Shown here in pieces: positions 42,065 to 50,350 of a stretch of 50,350 bases of DNA (within the stretch, counting starts at the first letter, position 1; every line of letters begins with the position of its first letter). The position numbers and the translations under genes were made by a program. This stretch comes from an uncultured Verrucomicrobia subdivision 3 bacterium (GTDB lineage Bacteria; Verrucomicrobiota; Verrucomicrobiae; Limisphaerales; UBA11358), in the NCBI GenBank assembly GCA_903921455.1, contig CAIXPZ010000265.1:1-50350 (forward strand), read 5' to 3'. Under the pieces are notes generated by a model. It was not told where the DNA came from, did not search any database, and saw only the letters and a list, made by a program, of their open reading frames with translations.

Positions 42065-42462
42065 ACTCATCCCAATCCCGTCCGTGGTGGCTGCGCAAAC
42101 GCATCATGCTTCCGCTGGTGTTGCTCATCAGCAGCGTCATCGCCATCCCGATCGCGTATGTCAATTCCGACACTTCCATGATTGTGATTTACAACGAGAC
42201 GGGTAATCCGCTGCCGCCGCTGCTCATTCGCGCCTGTGACCAGACCCGAACTTTTTCCGGGATTGCCGACACCGAATCCGTTCGCATGACCCTAAAACCC
42301 GACGGCAGCGAAAGCGCCATCCACCTCGAACTTGCGACCGACCCGGCGTGGCACTGGGATGGCGAACTCATCCGTCCGCATGGCGGCTACCGCGTGATCA
42401 TCCGTCTGTTGGCGGACGGTCAGGTTGAGGCGTTCGACCAGATTTCCTGGTGGCGACGCTGA
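42061..42462 (+). CDS. Small single-pass membrane protein of unknown function
   Basis: A 133-residue protein with one helix after a basic N-terminus (about 13-32, KRIMLPLVLLISSVIAIP) and a small extracytoplasmic beta-like domain (MIVIYNETGNPLPPLLIRAC to GGYRVIIRLLADGQVEAF). No family is recognised. The ATGA overlap with the ligase-like gene ties it to that protein; a partner or accessory role is inferred. Confidence 0.72.
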   Translation: MNSSQSRPWWLRKRIMLPLVLLISSVIAIPIAYVNSDTSMIVIYNETGNPLPPLLIRACDQTRTFSGIADTESVRMTLKPDGSESAIHLELATDPAWHWDGELIRPHGGYRVIIRLLADGQVEAFDQISWWRR

Positions 42463-42488
42463 TTCCTAAAAACTCTTCCTCACAAAAT

Positions 42489-43778
42489 ATGAACCCGCAG
42501 AATATATCCAATTCACGTGATAACACTAGCAATGGCGCGGCCAACGACCGTTGCAGTCGCTGGCCATGGCCCGTTCTTTGTGTTGCTCTCATCGGCGTAT
42601 TGGCCCTCGCAACCGTCTGCGAGACGCGGTTGTTTGACCGGATTGCCGCCCGCCATGAAATACCCGCCGGAGTTTTGGATGGCAAATTCAGCGACCAGAA
42701 TTTCCAGAAAATTCTCAACCAAACCGTCGCCGACCTGAACCATCTCAAACCACTCAACCGCGTCGCATCCTCTGATTTCGGCCCGATTGAAAAATTATTT
42801 CGCGAAGGATTTGATAAGAGAAAACTCAATCCATCGCACGCCCTGCTCGCCATTGGCATCGCCGCCAGCCAACCGGCAACCAACTCGCCAGCCTTCGCGG
42901 CACTCGAAATATATTGTGCACAAAATGTGGATGCCGCCGGCGCCCCGGCTTCCGATTTACGGGTGATTGATGATTTCACTGTCGGCGAAGTCTTCTTGGA
43001 AATGTATCACCGCACGGGAAATGATTTCTACCGGATTGGCGCGCAAAAACTGGTGGGTTGGTTGATGACTTATCCCACCAACAAGCTGGGCACTTTATCC
43101 TATCGCGTCGAGCATCCGAATGTCTTGATGGTGGACGATAAAGGTATGATCTGTGGCTTCCTGATCCACTACGGCACAGAGTTTGGTGATGCCAAGGCAC
43201 TTAATCTTGGAGTTGGGCAGCTCCGCGTGTTTCTCCAACGTGGTCTGAATGAATCGAATGGTCTTCCCTATCACGCCTATGATTTGGGGCAGGACCGCAA
43301 GTTTGGTCCCGACACCTGGCTGCGCGGCGCCGGCTGGCTCGCGATGGGATTGGCGGATGCGCTCACCTATCTGCCAAAAGATCACGAAGCCCGTGCCGAA
43401 TTCGCCGCTGCGTTGACGAAAATGCTGGAGACATTGCGCACGTTTCAGGAACCGGATGGTTGCTGGCGATGGGATGTGAACAATCCCGTGGCGGAACTGG
43501 ATACTTCCGGAACGGCGATGATTGGTTATGCCGTCGAAAAAGCCATTCAGTCCGGTGCCATTGACTGCTCGTTGCAGCCGATGTCGGACAATGCCCTGCG
43601 CGGTGTGTTGAACCACACACATCCAAACGGTCTGGTAGATCAAGCCCTAGCCGAGTGCAACGGCGTCGGACATTACGCCAAATCATTCAAGCCGTCGAAT
43701 TACGCCCAAGGCCCGGCGCTCGCACTGTTCGCACTCGTGCAGCAACGCCAGAAGAATCAGAATCAAACAGCGCACTGA
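42489..43778 (+). CDS. GH88/GH105-like glycoside hydrolase, membrane-anchored
   Basis: A 429-residue protein with an N-terminal anchor (about 22-40, WPVLCVALIGVLALATVC) followed by an (alpha/alpha)6 domain like unsaturated glucuronyl/rhamnogalacturonyl hydrolases. Seen: DDFTVGEVFLEMYHRTGNDFY, the conserved RGAGWLAMGLADALTYLP, LDTSGTAMIGYAVEKAI, and FKPSNYAQGPALALFAL. The family uses aspartates in the first and second of these regions; I cannot assign them safely. A trimming or degrading role for the locus polymer is inferred. The ATG at 42489 is used; a GTG at 42450 would overlap the upstream gene. Confidence 0.75.
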   Translation: MNPQNISNSRDNTSNGAANDRCSRWPWPVLCVALIGVLALATVCETRLFDRIAARHEIPAGVLDGKFSDQNFQKILNQTVADLNHLKPLNRVASSDFGPIEKLFREGFDKRKLNPSHALLAIGIAASQPATNSPAFAALEIYCAQNVDAAGAPASDLRVIDDFTVGEVFLEMYHRTGNDFYRIGAQKLVGWLMTYPTNKLGTLSYRVEHPNVLMVDDKGMICGFLIHYGTEFGDAKALNLGVGQLRVFLQRGLNESNGLPYHAYDLGQDRKFGPDTWLRGAGWLAMGLADALTYLPKDHEARAEFAAALTKMLETLRTFQEPDGCWRWDVNNPVAELDTSGTAMIGYAVEKAIQSGAIDCSLQPMSDNALRGVLNHTHPNGLVDQALAECNGVGHYAKSFKPSNYAQGPALALFALVQQRQKNQNQTAH

Positions 43779-43790
43779 ATTTGTGCTTCG

Positions 43791-45044
43791 TTATTTTCGT
43801 TTGGCTTTGCCCTGCTTCAAAGCTGCGGCGATCAAGTCAAATGTCTTCCCAGCGCGCTTCTGCACTTCGGGCAGTTTCGCTTGCAACTGCGCCTTCACCG
43901 CGTCGCGGATCTGCCACGCGCGTCGGACTTTTTCACAGGCAATTTTCTCATCGAGAAAATCCTTGATGGGTAGCAGTAGACCGTTTTGCAACTGCTCCAA
44001 ATCGAACAGGTCGGAAAGAATTCCTTCCGCCTTCACCGAGTAACCGATCGCCACCGTGCAGACCGCGCTCGACAAACCGGCGATGCACGCGTGCATCCGC
44101 TCCGCCACCACCATGTCGCACTGGCTGATGATGCCCTTGAATTCGCTGGCCGAATAATCTCCGCCGGCAATTTGCAAGCGCGGATCAAAATTGAAATGCC
44201 GCACAATCGCCGTGGCCAGCACACGGTCGTCATTCTTTGGCGAGGTTTCCTGCACGTGCGGAACGAAGATGATTCCGGCATCCAGCTCGCGCATCAGCAT
44301 GTCCACCACCGCGCACCAGACCTTGAAATGCAGGTCGTAGTTCGAGTTCATCCAGTTGCAGATCGCCTGGCTGGGCGTCAGTGCAATGACCGGGCGCGTG
44401 CCGGTAAAACCATGATAGGCGCGCAGCTTTGCGAGTTGTGCCGGTGCGGGCTTACTCAACAAAAACGCCGCGTCTGCCGTGAGCGTGACCAGCGACGTCG
44501 GCAAACCGAGTTGCTTGGTCAAATACTCATACGACTTCGCCTCGCGCACCGTGATGCCCGTCGAATCCTTCGCGACGCCGAGGAATTCCTTGCGGTCGGC
44601 ATCATTCTTGAACGGCCCGATGGAATGTGCCGCAAAGAAAAACGGCACGCCATGCTTCCGCGCAATCTTCAACGGCTGCAAATGCGTGAGCAGGGAACGA
44701 TGCCCGTATTCCGACGCAAACACATCGCCGCCGCTCGCAATGACCGCCGTCGCCGATTCAATCTCCGCGCGCGCGGATGCCGCGTATTTGTCCAGCGACG
44801 GCACGGCGCGGGTAATGGTGTTCCGCAGCTTGCTCGCGTAAAGCGGTCGGATGGTGTAGTCCTGCGCGAACTTCACCTCGCCCCCCGACAAACGCGAGTT
44901 GTCAAATTCCGGCTCACGGTCGAGCACCGTGAACGTGGCCTTCGGCAACCGCTCACGCAATTGCGCGATGGCGCTGACGACCAGCGCCTCGACGCCGTGG
45001 TTGCGGAAACTGGTGATGCCGGTGAATACAATTTTTTCGCTCAT
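43791..45044 (-). CDS. Polysaccharide pyruvyl transferase family protein
   Basis: A 417-residue protein of the PS_pyruv_trans family (CsaB/WcaK type), which transfers a pyruvyl ketal from phosphoenolpyruvate to a sugar of a surface polymer. Seen: N-terminal FRNHGVEALVVSAIAQL, IASGGDVFASEYG, FFAAHSIGPF, ITVREAKSYEYL, and the C-terminal site IISQCDMVVAERMHACIAGLSSAVCTVAIGYSVKAEG, where the family has its R-x-H-x-x-I signature. It ends in a basic tail. The last gene of the minus-strand operon that starts at the flippase end of the locus. Confidence 0.9.
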   Translation of the reverse strand: MSEKIVFTGITSFRNHGVEALVVSAIAQLRERLPKATFTVLDREPEFDNSRLSGGEVKFAQDYTIRPLYASKLRNTITRAVPSLDKYAASARAEIESATAVIASGGDVFASEYGHRSLLTHLQPLKIARKHGVPFFFAAHSIGPFKNDADRKEFLGVAKDSTGITVREAKSYEYLTKQLGLPTSLVTLTADAAFLLSKPAPAQLAKLRAYHGFTGTRPVIALTPSQAICNWMNSNYDLHFKVWCAVVDMLMRELDAGIIFVPHVQETSPKNDDRVLATAIVRHFNFDPRLQIAGGDYSASEFKGIISQCDMVVAERMHACIAGLSSAVCTVAIGYSVKAEGILSDLFDLEQLQNGLLLPIKDFLDEKIACEKVRRAWQIRDAVKAQLQAKLPEVQKRAGKTFDLIAAALKQGKAKRK

Positions 45045-45079
45045 AATTTTGGTTGGTTGAAATAACTTTGTGATCGGAA

Positions 45080-46021
45080 TTATTTTTTGATTATCCGCAT
45101 AACTTTTCCCGCTGCGCCACGCGCTTTGGCCTTAACTTCTCCGGCCAGCGCTAGCGCGTAAGCCGGCAGACGGTTTCGTTTTTCAAAACTCCACGGTAAC
45201 GGCGGCGTCTCGTGACCGGCGGACAGTGTCCAGTCGAGCAGGCTCATGATATGCAGATGACAATACCACAGTCGCAGCCGCCATTGCGTCCACGGCTTCG
45301 GATTCGCGCCAAAATGCGCGACGTGCGCCTTCGGGTCACGGTCCAGCAAAAATTCTCCCGGCGTCGGCGCGATGTTGGAGAACGCTAGCAGCGACGTCAT
45401 CACCGATTCGTCGGTCATGAAATAAGCGGGATTGCGATTGTCCACCACGCCCGCGTGCGTCGGCGGAATCACTCTGGCGATCTGCGATTTCCATTGCCGC
45501 ACAAAATCAAGATGCCGCTTGTGCAGCACGAAACAGTTCGTGACGCACGCCGTATCCACCAACGGCTTTTCCAACTGGCCCACGTCTGCGCGCCATTTTT
45601 CCAGCACCGACTTCGGCAGTCCGCCGCGCGGTTCGCCCGGCGCGTAATGATTCCGCCAGACCCAGGAGTTCTCAGCAGGAGCGCGCATGCGGATTTGGAA
45701 TTCACCGTTCTTCGGAATCAGATATGGCGAGATGTCGCCGATCACCATGCAATCGGCGTCCAGCCAAGCGACGAATTCCGTATCCGCGCTTAGCAGCGCC
45801 TCCGACTTCCGGTTTGCGACATTACGCGGGTCGTTGTCCGGCAGCGACAGCACCTTGACGGTTGGAAACTGTTCGAGCAGCTTCTTGTCGGCATCAGTAA
45901 AACCAGCCTGCAAAATATGCACCGGCGTCGTCGGCAAAAACCGCGCCGCACTGGCGGCCAGCAGATACGCGCCCCAGAGAAAATTCCGGTCGCAGGCCGA
46001 CACAATGGTGATATTTTTCAT
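45080..46021 (-). CDS. GT8-like glycosyltransferase
   Basis: A 313-residue GT-A type protein with a metal-binding DxD in FVAWLDADCMVIGD (about residues 85-98) after an N-terminal Rossmann-like MKNITIVSACDRNFLWGAYLL. The layout is like galactosyl-/glycogenin-type GT8 enzymes, but no catalytic residue beyond the DxD is certain. A basic C-terminal tail (AGEVKAKARGAAGKVMRIIKK) may touch the membrane. It lies 9 bases after the nucleotidyltransferase-like gene. Confidence 0.75.
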   Translation of the reverse strand: MKNITIVSACDRNFLWGAYLLAASAARFLPTTPVHILQAGFTDADKKLLEQFPTVKVLSLPDNDPRNVANRKSEALLSADTEFVAWLDADCMVIGDISPYLIPKNGEFQIRMRAPAENSWVWRNHYAPGEPRGGLPKSVLEKWRADVGQLEKPLVDTACVTNCFVLHKRHLDFVRQWKSQIARVIPPTHAGVVDNRNPAYFMTDESVMTSLLAFSNIAPTPGEFLLDRDPKAHVAHFGANPKPWTQWRLRLWYCHLHIMSLLDWTLSAGHETPPLPWSFEKRNRLPAYALALAGEVKAKARGAAGKVMRIIKK

Positions 46022-46030
46022 GGCAATTAT

Positions 46031-47149
46031 TCAGTTAAACCGTCGCCAAAGATATTCATAGGCCAAAACCAGTCCGGCAAATTCTACTCCGCTCGTTCGT
46101 AACTCTGAACAGACTCTTTTAAATTCATTCTGCTCCCACAACAGCAACGCCAGCGCCCGGAACAGCCGCTCGCGCGGATATCGCGCACACGCGAAACCGC
46201 CTGCGCCAAACGCCCGCAGGTTCACCAGCCGGTTACGCATTGACGATGTCTCCGGGCAAAGATTTGTTTCCGCGAATGCATAGTCGCGCGGTGTGGTAAA
46301 ATTTGTTCCAAGCCGTTTTGATTCCAGCCAAAGCCAGAGCTGTTTGCCGAGTGCGGAAAGTTCCGCGTGCAGCACCGCCAAAGTTTCGCGCGATTCGGTC
46401 GAGCGTGTCGGATGCAGTTTAAATTCTACCCCGCTCGCATGATGCCGGATCAGTTCAGTCAACGGCAGGTTGTCCGCGCCGGACAATTTTGCAAGACGCG
46501 CGTGGCGTTCGCGGCAACTCCAATGATATTGACCGTTCGCCGCGAGTAGCACATCGCCAAACGCTAGCTGTGCTTTGGCCAGATTACGCCCGACAAAATC
46601 CGCCTCCGCTTCGCCAAAGTTTTTGCGCGCCAGCCGCTCAGCGGAATAAAGCAGGCCAGAGCAGCGGTTCATCAATAGCCGCGTGACCTCGTGCAGCGGA
46701 ATGTTCGCCGCGTCGCGTTGATGCTCGCAGCCAACAAGCAACGTGTCATCGCCAAGCTGCCAGCGGTGGCCGGCGACAAGGTCGTAGTAAAACATGCTCG
46801 GCGCACTACGGCGCAATTTGTCGAGTGTGAGAATTTTGAACTCCACTTCGAGTCCAGCCTCCGGCGAGAGACGTTCGCCAAGTACGTGCAACGGATGACG
46901 AAACTTTTTCTCGGCAAAAATTGAGTTGCCGCGAATGAAAATGTAAAACTCCAAATCGTTGTAGGGCTGGTCGCCAGCCGGAGTTTTCAGCACACCGCCT
47001 TCGCCGCGACCATAGCCGCCGCCGAGCAAAACACCTTCGAGTTTTACCGCCGGAACGAGTGACTTCACACCGGACAAAACCATTTCGCACGTCGCGGCAA
47101 GTTGCGATTCCAGCGCGTCGCTGCCGTCAATGGTGAAGCGCTGGCTCAT
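46031..47149 (-). CDS. Nucleotidyltransferase-like protein, unknown function
   Basis: A 372-residue cytoplasmic protein. Near the N-terminus it has VLLGGGYGRGEGGV followed by YNDLEFYIFI, the GG...GRGE...ND(L)E/D shape of polymerase-beta type nucleotidyltransferases. The C-terminal 200 residues are helical (LLMNRCSGLLYSAERLARK; YPRERLFRALALLLWEQN). A possible role in activating or tagging a sugar or protein is inferred. ATG overlaps the stop of the upstream GT2 (ATGA). Family assignment is moderate because the metal-binding acids are only partly clear. Confidence 0.62.
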   Translation of the reverse strand: MSQRFTIDGSDALESQLAATCEMVLSGVKSLVPAVKLEGVLLGGGYGRGEGGVLKTPAGDQPYNDLEFYIFIRGNSIFAEKKFRHPLHVLGERLSPEAGLEVEFKILTLDKLRRSAPSMFYYDLVAGHRWQLGDDTLLVGCEHQRDAANIPLHEVTRLLMNRCSGLLYSAERLARKNFGEAEADFVGRNLAKAQLAFGDVLLAANGQYHWSCRERHARLAKLSGADNLPLTELIRHHASGVEFKLHPTRSTESRETLAVLHAELSALGKQLWLWLESKRLGTNFTTPRDYAFAETNLCPETSSMRNRLVNLRAFGAGGFACARYPRERLFRALALLLWEQNEFKRVCSELRTSGVEFAGLVLAYEYLWRRFN

Positions 47150-48015
47150 GCCGGATGCGCCTCCCTCCAGCCCTGCCGGAAACCAGCGAGTTTGCCTTTG
47201 CGCTGTTGCCAGCGGATGCGTGCGGCATGCGCCAGTTCGCCAAGACGTTTTTCGCGGGCACAGAATTTTGCGTCATGCCGCACGTCACTGGCCCAGCCCA
47301 GCAAAACGGTTTTCGCGAAACTAAAATCTCCCGGCGAACCGCTACACGCTTTGCCGAAGGCGCGAGCGTCGCCAAATGCGCGTTTATAACTTTGCTCCGG
47401 TGTGTAGTTGTGCGAGTGCATCGCCACCGACTCCGGCACATACGCGACGGCATAGCCCTGCGACTTGCACCAGCGCGTGTATTCGTCGTCCTCGGCATAT
47501 TGGAGATCCTCACGGAAACCACGCTGGCTCCAAACGTCCTTGCGCAAGCCGCTGCTGACCATGCTGAAAAAATGTTCCCATTTCGCCGACTCGCGATTTG
47601 GGCCGAAACAACGGTCGTAGTCGTTCGCAAACACCGCCTGACAATCGGGTCGCGGAATCTGGCGACCAAAACACGCCGCCGTCTTCGGGTCTTGCAACGC
47701 GTTCACCAGCGGACGCAGCCAACTCGTTTCCTGCGGCGTGGCGTCGGCATTGATAAAGATTCCAAACTCAGACTTCGCCAGTCTCATGCCTTGATTCATC
47801 ACGCGGCTGGGATTGTATTCCTGCGGCGTGATCTGCACGAGATGCGTCGGCTTCACGGCACGAATCAAATCTTGCGAGCCGTCGGTCGAACCGGAATCAA
47901 TCACGATGAGTTCCCAATTCTTGAAATCCTGTGCCGCAAGCGCGGGCAGCGTGCCTTTCAGCGCCCAAGCCTCGTTGAACGAGCGCATGATGATAGTGAC
48001 GAACGGATCGCTCAT
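47146..48015 (-). CDS. Glycosyltransferase, GT2 family
   Basis: A 289-residue inverting GT-A enzyme. It has VTIIMRSFNEAWALKGTL, the acidic WELIVIDSGSTDGS, the metal-binding FGIFINADATPQE and the acceptor-side GFREDLQYAEDDEYTRWC (with the conserved ED). It transfers one sugar to the growing repeat unit at the cytoplasmic face. ATGA overlaps on both sides show tight translational coupling. Confidence 0.92.
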   Translation of the reverse strand: MSDPFVTIIMRSFNEAWALKGTLPALAAQDFKNWELIVIDSGSTDGSQDLIRAVKPTHLVQITPQEYNPSRVMNQGMRLAKSEFGIFINADATPQETSWLRPLVNALQDPKTAACFGRQIPRPDCQAVFANDYDRCFGPNRESAKWEHFFSMVSSGLRKDVWSQRGFREDLQYAEDDEYTRWCKSQGYAVAYVPESVAMHSHNYTPEQSYKRAFGDARAFGKACSGSPGDFSFAKTVLLGWASDVRHDAKFCAREKRLGELAHAARIRWQQRKGKLAGFRQGWREAHPA

Positions 48016-49202
48016 TTTGCGCCGCCTTTTTTGCGTTCCAAAAACTTTTCTACTTTCGCCAGCAAATCAGCGGCCACATTTCCGGCAGCGTAAAACGCGG
48101 TGCTACGTTCACGCAGACGGCGACCTTCATCGGCGGCGGCGGCGGGATTCTCCAAAAATTGCCGCACCCGAACCGCAAGCGTTGCGGCGGAATCGCCGAT
48201 GCTCACGGTATCGCCGAGATCAAGTCCTTCCGCGCCGATGGTCGTGGTGATGACGGCGCGACCGACGGCGGCGGCTTCCAAAATTCGCGTGCGCGTGCCG
48301 GAGGCAATGCGCAGCGGCAGTAGAACGAATTGCGATTCTGCGATGGCGCGCTCGATGGAATCCACCGGACCGACCAGTTTCACGCGGTCCGTGCTAATGG
48401 CGCGCAACCGCTCGGCAAACGCGGCGGGAGGGTTCTTCCCGACGATGTGGATTTTAACACTGTGCCGTTTCAAGTCGGCTTCGATTTGCGGCAGCACGTC
48501 CTCCACCAGAAATTGAAAGCCGTCCATGTTCGCGGAGGAATCCAAACTGCCGAAGAACAAAATCACCGGCTGGCGCTCGACCGCGGGCGCATTGGCTTGC
48601 GGCATGATGTTCGGCAGCAGCGCAAATTCGCCAGGCGCTGGACGCGGAGCAACGCCATCGCGCACGTCGGCCAGTTCGGTGGAGTTCGTGAACAAGAACA
48701 GCCACGGCTTGCAGAACAGCTGGCGTTCGTAGCGTTGTAGTTTCCATTTCTCAAAGAGAAACCAGCGCTTCTTGAAAGACGGATTCGCCGCCCACGTCAG
48801 CGCGACGAGCCGCGACGATACCATATCCACATCCACGACGACCGCGGTTTCGGGCGCGACCTGTTGGACAAGTTCGAGCAACTCCCAACCGATCGTGAAC
48901 CGGCAGAAAATAGCGACGTATTGGTTCTCGCGGAGTAGCGAAATAAATTTTTCGCGGGCTGCGGGAGCGAAAGACGGCGCGGAGGCCGGACGCGGAAACG
49001 GTGCGGGCTGCGGCACAAACATCGCGAGCGGTTTGAAATGGCTCCACGCTGGTTTAGTTGCGCCGCCTTCACGACCAATCAAAAGCAAATCGACGTCGAA
49101 GTTTTCGCGCAGCGATTGAAACAAAAACCGGCTGCGGTTTTTGTCGCCGCCAGATTCATTTTCGAATGGAACATCGAGATAAAGAATTCGTGCGCGGCTC
49201 AT
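48012..49202 (-). CDS. Glycosyltransferase, GT4/GT1-like
   Basis: A 396-residue GT-B type glycosyltransferase. The N-terminus starts MSRARILYLDVPFENESGGD. The donor half has VILFFGSLDSSANMDGFQFLVEDVLP, IHIVGKNPPAAFAERL, and VLLPLRIASGTRTRILEAAAVGRAVITTTIGAEGLD with the conserved E region. It is coupled by ATGA to the GT2 downstream and the flippase upstream. Confidence 0.9.
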   Translation of the reverse strand: MSRARILYLDVPFENESGGDKNRSRFLFQSLRENFDVDLLLIGREGGATKPAWSHFKPLAMFVPQPAPFPRPASAPSFAPAAREKFISLLRENQYVAIFCRFTIGWELLELVQQVAPETAVVVDVDMVSSRLVALTWAANPSFKKRWFLFEKWKLQRYERQLFCKPWLFLFTNSTELADVRDGVAPRPAPGEFALLPNIMPQANAPAVERQPVILFFGSLDSSANMDGFQFLVEDVLPQIEADLKRHSVKIHIVGKNPPAAFAERLRAISTDRVKLVGPVDSIERAIAESQFVLLPLRIASGTRTRILEAAAVGRAVITTTIGAEGLDLGDTVSIGDSAATLAVRVRQFLENPAAAADEGRRLRERSTAFYAAGNVAADLLAKVEKFLERKKGGAK

Positions 49203-50225
49203 GCGGGAAAGCCTTTCGCTTTTTTCGCACCAAATTTACGACCAAGTTTGGCCGCCATTTTCTCTCGGTCGGCGGCGGTCAGACCAAAGCGCCACAAGCC
49301 GGCGACACCCACGGCCCCAACGAACGCACCTTCGCCCAGCACTAAAAACGTGTTACTGCCGCTGGCCCACCAAGGTTGAAAGCGCAAGGCAACTGCGAGC
49401 GCGACCATGGGCAAACAACCGACCCACGCAGGCAGCACGACACGCTGAAAAAGTTTCCAGCGTGAAAGCTGCGCTTCCTTGGCCGCCCAGCCCCAAAGCA
49501 CAAACCAGCCGAAGAAGACGGTCGGAATCACCGAGCCAAGCGCGACGCCGACCATGCTGTGCATCGCCATCGTGAGTCCGATGCTCAACCCAAGATTGCA
49601 CAGCGCTTCGGCTACGCCCTGTTTCATCATGCGCCGTTCCTGGCCGGCCATGAGGAACATTCGCTTAAAAACCCAGTGCGTCATCACCAGCGAGTAATAC
49701 CAGAACAAAAGTAGTTGCCCGACCCAGAGCATTTCGGCAGTGGGCACTTTAACACCGGTGAGCAGACGAATGAGTCCATCCATGTAAAATGCACTCACGA
49801 TATAAAGCGGTGTTGCGCCCAAAATGCTGAAACGCATGCCGCCGATTAGCATCTGGCGGAGAGCGGCGGTGTCACCTTTCGCGTGCAGATGCGCGGCGGT
49901 GGGCGAAAGCACGTCGGCGATCTGCTTGGTGAGTTGCCCGAACATATCGCCGATTTTGCTACCGGCCTGATACGGCGTGACGGCAGCAACGCCGAGAATG
50001 GAGCTGATTACCGGTTGGTCGGCTTTGTTGCGCAGCACATTGCCGAGCATGTTGAGATAAGCAAATATGCTGAATTTGCCGGTGTGCAACAGCGCGGCTT
50101 TGGAAAACAGCGCCGGGCTCAGTCGCACGCCGGGCATGTGGCGCAAGGCCAGCCGCGCCGCGATCACATAAGGCACAACGACGCATGCGAGCGCCAGCAC
50201 CACCAGCGTGACTGTAAACGGCGGC
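49199..50225 (-). pseudogene. Oligosaccharide flippase (Wzx/MVF-like), 5' part removed by IS21-like element
   Basis: A multi-helix inner-membrane flippase of the polysaccharide biosynthesis family: LNMLGNVLRNKADQPVISSILG, YQAGSKIGDMFGQLTKQIADVL, and a basic C-terminus. Only about 340 residues remain, while full flippases have 420-500. The first recognisable flippase codons begin at about 50223, immediately inside the IS21-like left end, and no start or ribosome site is there. The first in-frame start codon is a GTG at 50203, in the middle of a helix. The N-terminal part probably lies on the other side of the element, past the window. I call it interrupted. Confidence 0.8.
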
Positions 50226-50276
50226 TGAAAAGTGCGGCGGGGTCATGTGTGTGACGGGGCGGTTCAAAAGTGCGGC
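50225..50276 (+). repeat. Repeated AAAAGTGCGGC at the IS21-like left end
   Basis: CTGAAAAGTGCGGC (50225-50238) and TTCAAAAGTGCGGC (50263-50276) share an 11-base core 38 bases apart, as expected for the multiple transposase-binding repeats of IS21 ends. Confidence 0.6.
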
Positions 50277-50350
50277 ATCTTCATTAACAATGAAGCATGT
50301 ATCGCAATATGGAAGACTGGGCTGAGATTCGCAAAAAAGTGTTGGCAGGA
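50226..50350 (+). mobile_element. IS21-like insertion sequence, left end (partial)
   Basis: Begins near 50226 with TG and AAAAGTGCGGC, which recurs at 50266-50276; IS21 ends carry such multiple short repeats. An istA-like transposase begins at 50297. The right end lies outside the window. The exact outer boundary is inferred from where the flippase reading stops. Confidence 0.65.
50297..50350 (+). CDS. IstA-like IS21 transposase, N-terminus (partial)
   Basis: The ATG at 50297 begins MYRNMEDWAEIRKKVLAG and runs to the window edge. IS21-family IstA proteins commonly begin M..M(E/D)(D/Q)WAEIR(R/K)(K/R)V, leading into a helix-turn-helix. The rest and IstB are outside the window. Eighteen residues support the call well, together with the terminal repeats. 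Confidence 0.72.
   Translation, partial: MYRNMEDWAEIRKKVLAG

Noticed and set aside
42450..42489. Earlier GTG start of the hydrolase
   Set aside because: It overlaps the previous gene and the first 13 codons do not improve the signal-anchor; the ATG at 42489 is preferred.

Overview
The window is a 50 kb piece of a G+C-rich bacterial chromosome. It is most like Verrucomicrobiota, probably the Limisphaerales/Pedosphaera side. That placement is an inference from gene content: a two-copy AP2-like protein, the paired S74-chaperone fiber and GGGG/TIGQPDA secreted protein, a two-subunit class I fumarase alpha chain, and an HrpA and a SWIM-SNF2 helicase back to back. No rRNA, tRNA or CRISPR array was seen.

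Layout. (1) 1-7.4 kb is housekeeping: the last codons of cysD, cysN (sulfate activation), a large DUF748/AsmA-like envelope protein, then on the minus strand a prepilin peptidase overlapping aroE, and a fumarase alpha subunit. (2) 7.5-18.4 kb is accessory: an AP2-like protein, a small DUF6266-like protein with its own promoter, long leader and terminator, a secreted esterase, a 1163-residue helical protein of unknown function in AT-richer DNA framed by ~86 bp inverted repeats, an SseB-family protein framed by 41 bp direct repeats, and an operon of a 17-repeat fiber with an S74 chaperone tail plus a small secreted partner. (3) 18.8-31.5 kb holds a YfhO-like membrane protein, pyruvate dehydrogenase E2 and E3 without E1, HrpA, and a divergent SWIM-SNF2 helicase. 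(4) 31.5-32.95 kb is a graveyard: an IS4-like transposase scrap, an epimerase 5' end with stops, a sigma-54 regulator lacking its ATPase core, and an orphan membrane-protein start. (5) 32.95-50.2 kb is a Wzx/Wzy-type exopolysaccharide locus, ending at an IS21-like element that truncates the flippase.

How the polysaccharide genes work together. The glycosyltransferases (two GT4-like, one GT2, one GT8-like, one GT26/WecG) build a repeat unit. A pyruvyl transferase decorates it. The flippase moves it across the inner membrane, the O-antigen ligase/polymerase-like protein joins units, and the co-polymerase plus two SLBB-containing export proteins carry the chain out. An ExeA-like ATPase and a GH88/105-like hydrolase sit in the same block. 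Most neighbours overlap as ATGA, which points to translational coupling. Two unusual fusions stand out: a Wzc-like co-polymerase continuous with a Wza-like export protein, and a WecG glycosyltransferase carrying two STAS domains. The flippase truncation suggests the locus may not work in this strain unless another flippase serves it.
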